Source of the DNA: CAYZSU01 sp964480565 | GTDB lineage: Bacteria; UBA10199; 2-02-FULL-44-16; JAAZCA01 | DNA: 5,170 bases | Direction of reading: 5' to 3' | Assembly: GCA_964480565.1 (NCBI GenBank) | Contig: CAYZSU010000114.1 | Location: forward strand, 1-5,170 | Notes under the pieces: generated by a model | What the model was told of the DNA's origin: nothing | What the model saw: only the letters and a program-made list of their open reading frames with translations | Database searches by the model: none | In this document: piece after piece, positions 1 to 4,688 of the stretch | How the letters are laid out: each line of letters opens with the position of its first letter | Numbering within the stretch: position 1 is the first letter of the stretch | Program-made: the position numbers and the translations under genes

Positions 1-107
1 TCTGATCACAATCACTTTTTATACTGAAAATGCCTATTTTTCACCAGTCCCATAATACACCATCTAAAAAAAATCGCACTCAAAATGGGTAATTATTTTA
101 CGTAATT

Positions 108-119
108 GGTATTAATACC
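108..119. repeat. Perfect 12-bp palindrome downstream of yqaA
   Basis: GGTATTAATACC is a perfect palindrome. It lies about 65 bp beyond the yqaA stop codon and directly beside a second, 8-bp palindrome TTACGTAA at 98-105. There is no T-run right after it in either direction, so it does not look like an intrinsic terminator. It could be an operator for a gene beyond the left edge of the window, or chance in AT-rich DNA. The palindrome is seen directly; any role is inference. Confidence 0.35.
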
Positions 120-159
120 GACTAGCACATCAAATCATTTATATGCTGTTTTGCGATCT

Positions 160-180
160 GGGTATTTTGATGGCAACCCC
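160..180 (-). repeat. 21-bp hairpin motif, copy 1 (after yqaA)
   Basis: On the minus strand this reads GGGG, then the 13-nt core TTGCCATCAAAAT, then ACCC, so GGGT can pair with ACCC around the loop. It starts 3 bp after the yqaA stop codon. A second copy, 19 of 21 bases identical, lies at 1216-1236 downstream of gmk in the same orientation. No T-tract follows, so simple rho-independent termination is not supported. It may be a small dispersed repeat or a 3'-end mRNA element; its function is unknown. Confidence 0.5.
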
Positions 181-182
181 AT

Positions 183-629
183 TCATTGAAAAACCTGTGA
201 TGACCAAATAATCATTATAATATATCGAAAGGCTTTGCCTAAAACCACCCAACAAATAAAAATATATTTATTAAGATTTAAGCTGCCTGCAACGACAGTC
301 AATGAATCACCCACTATTGGAACCCATGCGAAAAATAGAATAGGAGATCCCCATTTTTGAAATGTTGTTTCAATCTTTTGTCGTTTTTCAGGAGATACTT
401 CAATATAGCGTGACAATATAATTTTTGCTCCGCATTGCCCCACATAATAATTGACAATGGAACCAAGTGTATTCCCCATTGTTGCTATTACGAAAATGTA
501 AAAAGGACTATAGCCCATAACAAGCATAGTTATTACAAAAATTTCTGAACCAAGGGGAATTAATGTGGCTGCCAAGAAACTAACAATAAAGAGGCCCAAA
601 TATCCCGATTGAAAAATAAAATCTTCCAT
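183..629 (-). CDS. yqaA: YqaA-like DedA-superfamily inner-membrane protein
   Basis: This encodes a 148-residue hydrophobic protein, close to the roughly 142 residues of E. coli YqaA and shorter than full DedA proteins. Family features in order are SFLAATLIPLGSE (17-29) in the first hydrophobic segment, ATMGNTLGSIVNYYVG (49-64), a basic cytoplasmic stretch (about 74-92), WVPIVGDSLTVVAG (102-115) and LGKAFRY (130-136) leading into the last membrane helix. The IPLGSE and WVPIVGD segments match the two conserved re-entrant-type motifs of the DedA/SNARE-associated (VTT) superfamily. Larger members of that superfamily act in lipid-carrier recycling and proton-linked envelope homeostasis; no specific substrate is established for YqaA, and none can be read from the sequence. 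The ATG at 627-629 has only a weak purine stretch (GGA) about 14 nt upstream. The gene stands alone after a 666-bp gap and is probably its own transcription unit. It appears complete. Confidence 0.88.
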   Translation of the reverse strand: MEDFIFQSGYLGLFIVSFLAATLIPLGSEIFVITMLVMGYSPFYIFVIATMGNTLGSIVNYYVGQCGAKIILSRYIEVSPEKRQKIETTFQKWGSPILFFAWVPIVGDSLTVVAGSLNLNKYIFICWVVLGKAFRYIIMIIWSSQVFQ

Positions 630-647
630 TAATTTACAAATTATCCA

Positions 648-675
648 TATATATTTTTATTTCAACCCATTTCAA
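648..675 (-). promoter_or_regulatory. Possible sigma70-like promoter for yqaA
   Basis: On the minus strand TTGAAA (670-675) is followed after 16 bp by TATATA (648-653). The -35 matches consensus at five of six positions and the -10 at four of six. Initiation would fall only about 12 nt before the yqaA ATG, giving a very short leader without a good Shine-Dalgarno sequence. AT-rich DNA gives such matches by chance, so this is tentative. Confidence 0.27.
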
Positions 676-721
676 AAAACATTGCGATCCGCTTAGTTTG
701 GTTCATGCATAAGCGCTCGAT

Positions 722-750
722 CAACTTGGCTAACACAAACACCCAAGTTG
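722..750. repeat. Perfect 8-bp inverted repeat, 13-nt loop
   Basis: CAACTTGG (722-729) is matched by its exact reverse complement CCAAGTTG (743-750), separated by 13 nt. It lies about 93 bp upstream of the yqaA start, just beyond the proposed yqaA promoter. Neither strand shows a T-run after it, so it is more likely an operator-type site, an RNA hairpin or a remnant than a terminator. No binding protein can be named. Confidence 0.4.
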
Positions 751-880
751 TCACAAAAGCTAAACAGTAAATTTAATGAAGATACATACATAAGAGTCTA
801 AAGATTAGTCACAAGTTTAAAAGTATCGGTTTTATAGGTGTTTAACAAAATCGTGTCACTAGCGAAAGGACCTTTAGAGC

Positions 881-1003
881 AGCGAAGTGGGTCCAGACAT
901 TGAAGTTTTAAGCAATTTTACTTAAGCCGCCTAATTGCAGTTAAAAGCCAAATCTTCTGGATTGCTTCGCTGACCTACGCCCATCTCGCAATGACGTTGT
1001 TGT
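881..1003. repeat. 123-bp direct repeat, copy A, hairpin-forming
   Basis: This segment repeats at 1062-1184 with three mismatches (929, 979 and 980 in this copy). It contains nested complementary arms: TCCAGA (892-897) with TCTGGA (956-961), and TTTTAAGCAATT (906-917) with the segment 933-946, which pairs except for a 2-nt bulge. The result is an imperfect hairpin of about 70 nt with a 15-nt loop. The right end carries a 37-bp element (960-996). To the left, AGCGAAAG (861-868) is also shared with copy B (1056-1063), but here 14 extra bases intervene. It may be a small non-autonomous mobile or dispersed repeat; no target duplication was recognised. Confidence 0.85.
960..996. repeat. 37-bp short palindromic element, copy 1
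   Basis: The plus strand begins GATTGCTTC and ends CTCGCAATGACG, with a 16-bp centre. The inner ATTGC/GCAAT arms are complementary. Read from the minus strand it is CGTCATTGCGAG ... GAAGCAATC. From memory, sequences with these arms recur in many unrelated bacterial genomes as short dispersed repeats. Here it forms the right end of the 123-bp copy A. Confidence 0.75.
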
Positions 1004-1008
1004 ATCTC

Positions 1009-1045
1009 GATTGCTTCATCAGATTTCACCTGCCTCGCAATGACG
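1009..1045. repeat. 37-bp short palindromic element, copy 2
   Basis: It has the same length and arms as the other two copies (GATTGCTTC at the left, CTCGCAATGACG at the right) but a different 16-bp centre. It sits alone between the two 123-bp repeats, not inside one. Its independence suggests that the 37-bp unit is a separate family that became joined to the larger repeat. Confidence 0.75.
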
Positions 1046-1061
1046 ACAAAGGGCCAGCGAA

Positions 1062-1184
1062 AGCGAAGTGGGTCCAGACATTGAAGTTTTAAGCAATTTT
1101 ACTTAAGCCACCTAATTGCAGTTAAAAGCCAAATCTTCTGGATTGCTTCGCTGACCTACTGCCATCTCGCAATGACGTTGTTGT
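1062..1184. repeat. 123-bp direct repeat, copy B, hairpin-forming
   Basis: This is the second copy of the 881-1003 unit, exactly 181 bp away and 120 of 123 bases identical. The same long hairpin spans about 1073-1142. The three differences fall in the predicted loop (1110) and in the centre of the terminal 37-bp element (1160-1161), so all complementary arms are intact. With so few changes this agrees with a conserved fold but does not prove one. Confidence 0.85.
1141..1177. repeat. 37-bp short palindromic element, copy 3
   Basis: This forms the right end of the 123-bp copy B. It differs from copy 1 only at two adjacent central positions (1160-1161), while both arms are identical to the other copies. 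Confidence 0.75.
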
Positions 1185-1215
1185 TTTCAAATATGCGTGA
1201 GAAGACACAGAAGAG

Positions 1216-1236
1216 GGGCATTTTGATGGCAAGCCC
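1216..1236 (-). repeat. 21-bp hairpin motif, copy 2 (after gmk)
   Basis: On the minus strand GGGC and GCCC pair around the 13-nt loop TTGCCATCAAAAT, which is identical to that of the copy at 160-180. It lies about 60 nt beyond the gmk stop codon and in the same orientation relative to its upstream gene as copy 1. The stem can be extended by AA/TT with a bulged C, and it is followed on the minus strand by a pyrimidine-rich (CTCTTCTGTGTCTTCTC) but not T-only tract. It could mark the 3' end of the gmk transcript, perhaps as a weak terminator or an exonuclease block. Confidence 0.5.
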
Positions 1237-1295
1237 TTTATTAAAGATTTTGAACAGGCTCTTATAGTTGTATATGCAGTTTCAGAAATTACTTT

Positions 1296-1871
1296 TTAGG
1301 AAATAATATTTTTTGAAATTACGTCAGTAAGTACTCGCAAAGCAGTATCAAAATCATTGTTGATTACTTGATAATCATAACAGCTGCTATACTTTATTTC
1401 ATTCTTTGCATTCGACAATCGTGTATTGATTACATCCATTGCATCTGTGCCACGTTTTTTTAATCGAAGCGCTAATTCCTCTAGGCTTGGGGGCATAATA
1501 AAAATAGTAATCGCATGTGAGTAGGCTTTTTTAATTTGAGCACCACCCTGCACGTCTATATCCAAAATAACATGCTGCCCTTTTTTTAATTGTGAATCGA
1601 CTTGTGATTTTAGAGTACCATAGTAATGATTATATACGTTTGCCCATTCTAGAAAATCGCCTTGATTTATACGTTTCTTAAAATCGCTTTCATCTATAAA
1701 AATATAATTTTCACCATCCACATCACCTGATCGTATCGGGCGGGTAGTACATGAAATGGAAAACACAAGTGGGTATTTACATGATTGAAGCAATGCATTG
1801 ATCAAGGAACTTTTTCCAGCACCTGATGGTGCTGAAATGACGAATAATTTACCGCTGTTCTGATTATCCAT
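1296..1871 (-). CDS. gmk: Guanylate kinase (GMP kinase)
   Basis: Guanylate kinase transfers phosphate from ATP to GMP to give GDP in the cytoplasm and is essential for guanine nucleotide supply. From the chosen ATG the protein has 191 residues. The Walker A loop is SGAGKSS (16-22). The GMP-binding region is TTRPIRSGDVDGENY (42-56), followed by LEWANVYNHYYGT (74-86) and the DIDVQGG motif (104-110). The lid with basic residues is around 136-151, then DYQVINNDFDTAL (166-178) closes the core fold. The GE of the usual TTRxPRxGE motif is GD here (D50). The C-terminus is about 15 residues shorter than in the E. coli enzyme, but all core motifs are present, so it should be active. The ATG at 1871 has AGGA five bases upstream; an in-frame TTG at 1886 would add five residues and overlap yicC but lacks a Shine-Dalgarno sequence. 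It is the last gene of the cluster, 7 bp after yicC. Confidence 0.96.
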   Translation of the reverse strand: MDNQNSGKLFVISAPSGAGKSSLINALLQSCKYPLVFSISCTTRPIRSGDVDGENYIFIDESDFKKRINQGDFLEWANVYNHYYGTLKSQVDSQLKKGQHVILDIDVQGGAQIKKAYSHAITIFIMPPSLEELALRLKKRGTDAMDVINTRLSNAKNEIKYSSCYDYQVINNDFDTALRVLTDVISKNIIS

Positions 1872-1876
1872 ATTTT

Positions 1877-1880
1877 TCCT
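1877..1880 (-). promoter_or_regulatory. Ribosome-binding site deciding the gmk start
   Basis: AGGA on the minus strand lies five bases before the ATG at 1869-1871 and overlaps the last base pairs of the yicC stop codon. The upstream in-frame TTG at 1884-1886 has only the A-rich 3' end of yicC before it. This favours the ATG and suggests translational coupling of gmk to yicC. Confidence 0.6.
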
Positions 1881-2754
1881 ACTCAATATTTTGAATTTGC
1901 TCCCGCAGACGCTCTAATTCTGACTTTGCTTCAACAACATATTCAGAAATAGCAACACCCGATGATTTAGAGCCAATAGTATTTATTTCACGATTCATTT
2001 CTTGCAATAAAAAATCAATTTTTCGTCCAACAAGCCCTTTATCATCAATTAAAGCTGCATATTGTTTGATATGACTATATAAACGTACGATTTCTTCAGA
2101 AATATCCTGTTTACTAATCATAAATACCACTTCATTTTGAAAACGCTGTTCATCAAAAACACCCTCTCCTACACTGGCATTTATTTTTTCTCGAAGTTTT
2201 TTAGGTTGATTGCTTTGTGCCTTTTTAATTGTCTTATCTATTTGCTTAACAAGGCGTAATAAATGCTTGAGGCGTAATTTTTGATCTTTGCGTATATTTA
2301 TTCCTTCTTTTTGGCGCATTCGCGTTAATTGTGTGAGGGCACGATTGACAAGAGTCTCTATTTGCTTCCACCATTTTTCATAATCGATATGCACTTCTTC
2401 AACAGAAATAATTTTATTTAAATCCATAAATTGAATAGGATTATTTGTTTTAGGCAATGCCAATGATTTTTCAAGTTGCGTTAAGCAATCATTAAATTGC
2501 TTTGCAAGTGCGACATTCACAGTCAACTGAGTTGATTTACAAATTTTCTCATTTTCCCGAATATAAATATCACATTTTCCTCGAGCAATTTTAGTCTGTA
2601 TTACTGAGCGAATTAAATGCTCTAAGCTTGTCATTTTACCAGGCATACGAAAATTTATTTCACGATATCGATGATTGATACTTTTTATTTCAATATATAG
2701 TCGTCCTTGCCCAACCTTACCCTCTACACTGCCAAACCCTGTCATTGATTTCAT
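1879..2754 (-). CDS. yicC: YicC-family endoribonuclease
   Basis: This is a full-length YicC/YloC-family protein (291 residues; E. coli YicC has about 287). The N-terminal domain opens with the family signature MKSMTGFG (1-8) and continues IEIKSINHRYREINFRMP (21-38). The C-terminal DUF1732 region has EEIVRLYSHI (220-229), GRKIDFLLQEMNREINTIGSKS (243-264) and ends LREQIQNIE (283-291), matching the REQIQNIE end of E. coli YicC. YicC has been reported as an endoribonuclease that takes part in degradation of the small RNA RyhB in E. coli; the RNA targets in this organism cannot be inferred. The start ATG has AGGTGA four bases upstream, overlapping the stop codon of the FHA gene, with an 8-bp gap. 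Pairing with gmk is a common bacterial arrangement and suggests coexpression. In many relatives a small DUF370/RemA gene sits between the two; none fits here. Confidence 0.95.
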   Translation of the reverse strand: MKSMTGFGSVEGKVGQGRLYIEIKSINHRYREINFRMPGKMTSLEHLIRSVIQTKIARGKCDIYIRENEKICKSTQLTVNVALAKQFNDCLTQLEKSLALPKTNNPIQFMDLNKIISVEEVHIDYEKWWKQIETLVNRALTQLTRMRQKEGINIRKDQKLRLKHLLRLVKQIDKTIKKAQSNQPKKLREKINASVGEGVFDEQRFQNEVVFMISKQDISEEIVRLYSHIKQYAALIDDKGLVGRKIDFLLQEMNREINTIGSKSSGVAISEYVVEAKSELERLREQIQNIE

Positions 2755-2762
2755 AATATCAC

Positions 2763-3389
2763 CTACTCCTCATAAACAATGCTCGTAACACCCATTTGAA
2801 TGGTATCTTTTACTGATAAAATGGCTGATTCCACTTCAGTGCCATTTATAAATGTGCCGTTTTTACTCACTAAATCCAATATAGCAATCCCAACTGTATC
2901 AAAAAAAAGCATGGCATGTGTTTTAGATAATTTTTTGTCTGTTAATCCAATATCAGATAAACGTCGAAATGAACGCAATCCATTTTCACCACCGGATAGG
3001 TGATTTATCACATATCTATCAACTAATTGGCGAGTACTCGTATCCAAATCAATGGCAGTATCAACATCAGAAACCATTGTACGATCCGTTGCATAGCTTA
3101 CTCTGGAAATAATCCGGCAAGTTCCACGCTCCACTTCAAAGCACAGTCCTTGATCTTGCCCCTGAATAACTCGAAATTTTACAATAGGCTGTTTTCCTGA
3201 AATTGTTCCAATCACCTGCAATCCACTGCGCTTATCAATTGCTTCAGATAATGATAACAGAGGTACTGTCTGTTTAAATGGATACTTTACCTTGCAGGAT
3301 TGACACACCAAATAGTGATGGATTGAATCATGCATTAGTTTTAATTTGCACTTGGGACAAGCTAAAATGTCTAATAATTCTTTTTCCAT
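2763..3389 (-). CDS. Trm112-like zinc ribbon fused to FHA domain
   Basis: This 208-residue cytoplasmic protein has two parts. Residues 1-45 form a Trm112/YcaR-like zinc ribbon: LLDILACPKCK (5-15) with Cys11 and Cys14, a second pair Cys29 and Cys32, then VKYPF and VPLL. Residues from about 68 to 207 form a forkhead-associated domain with the phosphothreonine-binding signatures SKTHAM (155-160, the SxxH motif) and SKNGTFING (175-183). The usual GR before the SxxH motif is SR here (95-96), and about 55 residues separate the two, far more than normal, so a loop of roughly 40 residues is inserted. FHA domains bind phosphothreonine peptides; the ribbon may bind a protein or nucleic acid partner. 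No partner can be named. The ATG has no clear Shine-Dalgarno and starts 11 bp after the skp2 stop, suggesting coupling. No later Met preserves the first CxxC, so this start is the likely one. Confidence 0.85.
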   Translation of the reverse strand: MEKELLDILACPKCKLKLMHDSIHHYLVCQSCKVKYPFKQTVPLLSLSEAIDKRSGLQVIGTISGKQPIVKFRVIQGQDQGLCFEVERGTCRIISRVSYATDRTMVSDVDTAIDLDTSTRQLVDRYVINHLSGGENGLRSFRRLSDIGLTDKKLSKTHAMLFFDTVGIAILDLVSKNGTFINGTEVESAILSVKDTIQMGVTSIVYEE

Positions 3390-3400
3390 AAAATTTGCAA

Positions 3401-3949
3401 TTAATACGTTCGATTGTATTCTTTAATTACTTGATCAGTGATATCATGTCCCTTTGCTGAAAATAAAATTACTTCTCTAGATACGTCTAAAACCAAATCA
3501 ATTTTTTTATCAGCGGCTATTCGAGCAATAATCTTTTTTAAACGATTGAAAATTGTTTGTGTTAGTGATTTTTCACGCATTTTTATTTCTTGCCGATATG
3601 CAGAAATCATTTGCTGTAATTCTAAAAATCGAGATCTATATTTTTTTTCCATACTGTGTAGATTATTTGATGACAATGAGTGTCGTTTCTCACTCATTGA
3701 CACTTTCATTGCATCCAGTTCTGCTTGAAACTTTGTAATACTTTTTTCCTTTTCCCTTAATTCCCTTTCTAAACGCTTCCTGGCATATTTACCATCACGC
3801 ACGGAATTTAAGGCCTTATTCATATTCACATATGCCAAGTGATTATATATTGAAGATTCTTGGGCAAATAAAATCTGTGGTATTACAAGCAAACTGAGCA
3901 AGCAATAAATAAAAAGCGTCATAGAACACATGGATGTACGAATTATCAT
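3401..3949 (-). CDS. Skp/OmpH periplasmic chaperone, second copy
   Basis: This is a 182-residue member of the Skp (OmpH) family, which captures unfolded outer-membrane proteins in the periplasm and delivers them to the BAM complex. Residues 1-29 form a signal peptide ending ILFA, with probable cleavage before Gln30. The mature start LAYVNMNKALNSVRDGKYA (38-56) is the family's first strand and helix. A long charged helix with heptad-like spacing (about 57-130) makes the tentacle-like coiled coil, and the C-terminus returns with DLVLDVSREVILFS and DITDQVIKEYNRT (169-181). It is more diverged and more basic than the copy just upstream. AGGTGA lies three bases before the ATG; in-frame Met7 and Met10 are possible alternative starts. 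The 105 bp separating it from skp1 have no clear terminator. No lipoprotein Cys was seen after the hydrophobic stretch. Confidence 0.88.
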   Translation of the reverse strand: MIIRTSMCSMTLFIYCLLSLLVIPQILFAQESSIYNHLAYVNMNKALNSVRDGKYARKRLERELREKEKSITKFQAELDAMKVSMSEKRHSLSSNNLHSMEKKYRSRFLELQQMISAYRQEIKMREKSLTQTIFNRLKKIIARIAADKKIDLVLDVSREVILFSAKGHDITDQVIKEYNRTY

Positions 3950-4054
3950 TGATCACCTATCTGTACATAATGGAACTATCTTTAGAAATGCTCCTCTGCA
4001 ATACTTGAGCAGTAAGGTCTAAAAATACTAGAAAATAACTACTAACTGAATAGA

Positions 4055-4567
4055 CTATTTGGTTTTATTATATTTTTTGATTACATTGTCAGTGATATCA
4101 GTACCAGGCAATGAATATAATGCCACTTCTTTGGGAACAACCATGGCATAACCATTATCCTTGGCAATAGTATTGACAATTTTGATCAGCTTCTCTTGAA
4201 TAGGTTTGACCAACTGAGTTTCTTTATTAACAAATTCTTTTTCAAATTCAACGGATTTACGTTGTAATTCCATATATTTTTTTTGAAATTCCATTTCTTT
4301 ATCTTTTAATGCCTCTGCAGATAAAATGAGTCGTTTCTTATCCAACTCCTCTTTCATCTTTTGCAAATCATTGCGCATAATTTCTAATTTTTTTTGCATT
4401 GCTTTGGCATCTGTTTCTAATTTGGATTTTGCTTTTTTACCTTCATTGACTTCATGAAGCGCTCGATTCAAATCAACATAGCCCAATTTTGTATTTTCCG
4501 CTTTTGCAATGGATAACATACTTATCATCATAATCACTAAACCAATAATAACTATCTTGCTTTTCAT
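4055..4567 (-). CDS. skp: Skp/OmpH periplasmic chaperone, first copy
   Basis: This is a 170-residue Skp/OmpH-family chaperone, close to E. coli Skp in length (161). Residues 1-23 are a signal peptide with two lysines at the N-terminus, a Met/Ile-rich core and an AKA cleavage site before Glu24. The mature protein starts with TKLGYVDLNRALHEVNEGKKA (26-46). It continues into a Lys/Glu-rich coiled coil (about 47-125) that would form the arms of a trimeric jellyfish-shaped chaperone, and ends with YAMVVPKEVALYS and DITDNVIKKYNKT (157-169). The ribosome-binding site AAGGAG stands five bases from the ATG, the strongest in the window, and a good promoter lies upstream, so it may be the most strongly expressed gene here. 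The neighbours are not the usual bamA-skp-lpxD genes. The tandem paralogue suggests duplication followed by divergence. Confidence 0.93.
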   Translation of the reverse strand: MKSKIVIIGLVIMMISMLSIAKAENTKLGYVDLNRALHEVNEGKKAKSKLETDAKAMQKKLEIMRNDLQKMKEELDKKRLILSAEALKDKEMEFQKKYMELQRKSVEFEKEFVNKETQLVKPIQEKLIKIVNTIAKDNGYAMVVPKEVALYSLPGTDITDNVIKKYNKTK

Positions 4568-4572
4568 TTTTT

Positions 4573-4578
4573 CTCCTT
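4573..4578 (-). promoter_or_regulatory. Strong Shine-Dalgarno of skp1
   Basis: AAGGAG on the minus strand sits five bases before the ATG at 4565-4567. It is the closest match to the anti-Shine-Dalgarno consensus found upstream of any gene in this window. Confidence 0.75.
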
Positions 4579-4609
4579 ATTCAATCCGTAATTTAAGTCC
4601 GAAGACATT

Positions 4610-4638
4610 AATATAAGTAAACTATAGAATCAAGTAAA
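4610..4638 (-). promoter_or_regulatory. Sigma70-like promoter for the skp cluster
   Basis: On the minus strand TTTACT (4633-4638) is followed after exactly 17 bp by TATATT (4610-4615), four and five matches out of six to the consensus. Transcription would begin near 4603 and give a leader of about 35 nt that includes the AAGGAG site. It stands between the asnB terminator candidate and skp1, where a promoter is expected. TTTACTT occurs twice, 17 bp apart, as a short direct repeat. Confidence 0.5.
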
Positions 4639-4658
4639 ATGCTAAAAGGTATACCGTC

Positions 4659-4688
4659 AAAAAACAACTGATAGCACCATATCTATCA
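4659..4688 (-). terminator. Candidate intrinsic terminator of asnB
   Basis: On the minus strand TGATAG pairs perfectly with CTATCA around an 8-nt loop and is followed by GTTGTTTTTT. The first three bases of the hairpin are the asnB stop codon itself. The stem is short and AT-rich (two G-C pairs), so termination may be partial. Its position right at the gene end, ahead of a promoter, supports the call. Confidence 0.45.

Larger units (their letters stand above)
630..1295. other. Gene-free 666-bp region between gmk and yqaA
   Basis: No open reading frame with recognisable protein character was found here on either strand. The half next to yqaA (630-860) is mostly unique AT-rich DNA with one clear inverted repeat (722-750). 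The part from about 861 to 1184 is built of two direct repeats and three copies of a 37-bp element. A hairpin motif shared with the yqaA 3' flank lies at 1216-1236. The whole stretch looks like an intergenic landing site for small non-coding repeats. I saw no tRNA, rRNA or transposase remnant. Confidence 0.7.

Noticed and set aside
66..73. A8 run (T8 on the minus strand) as a terminator for yqaA
   Set aside because: No stable stem directly precedes the T-run on the minus strand, and it is more than 100 bp from the stop codon.
960..1177. Possible CRISPR array from repeated 37-bp units with variable centres
   Set aside because: The constant parts are the outer arms and the variable part is the 16-bp centre of a palindromic element. 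Spacing between units is irregular (12 and 95 bp), two copies are part of a larger duplication, and there are no cas genes.
1872..1886. TTG at 1884-1886 as the gmk start
   Set aside because: It is in frame but has no Shine-Dalgarno sequence, overlaps yicC by 8 bp and adds only five residues, whereas the ATG at 1871 has AGGA at good spacing.
2800..3003. Plus-strand open frame of 67 codons
   Set aside because: It lies opposite the FHA gene, whose conserved motifs are read on the minus strand; the plus-strand product resembles no family and has no ribosome-binding site.
3438..3738. Plus-strand open frames of 96 and 61 codons
   Set aside because: Both lie antisense to the coiled-coil part of skp2, where lysine/glutamate-rich codons leave the opposite strand free of stops. 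No protein family resemblance.
3989..4011. Small inverted repeat (TGCTC/GAGCA) between the two skp genes
   Set aside because: Only five base pairs with a 13-nt loop and no T-tract; expected by chance, so not called as a terminator or attenuator.
3950..4054. Separate promoter for skp2
   Set aside because: The best pair (TTGCAG with GATAGT) has a 15-bp spacer and poor -10 match, so there is no support beyond chance.
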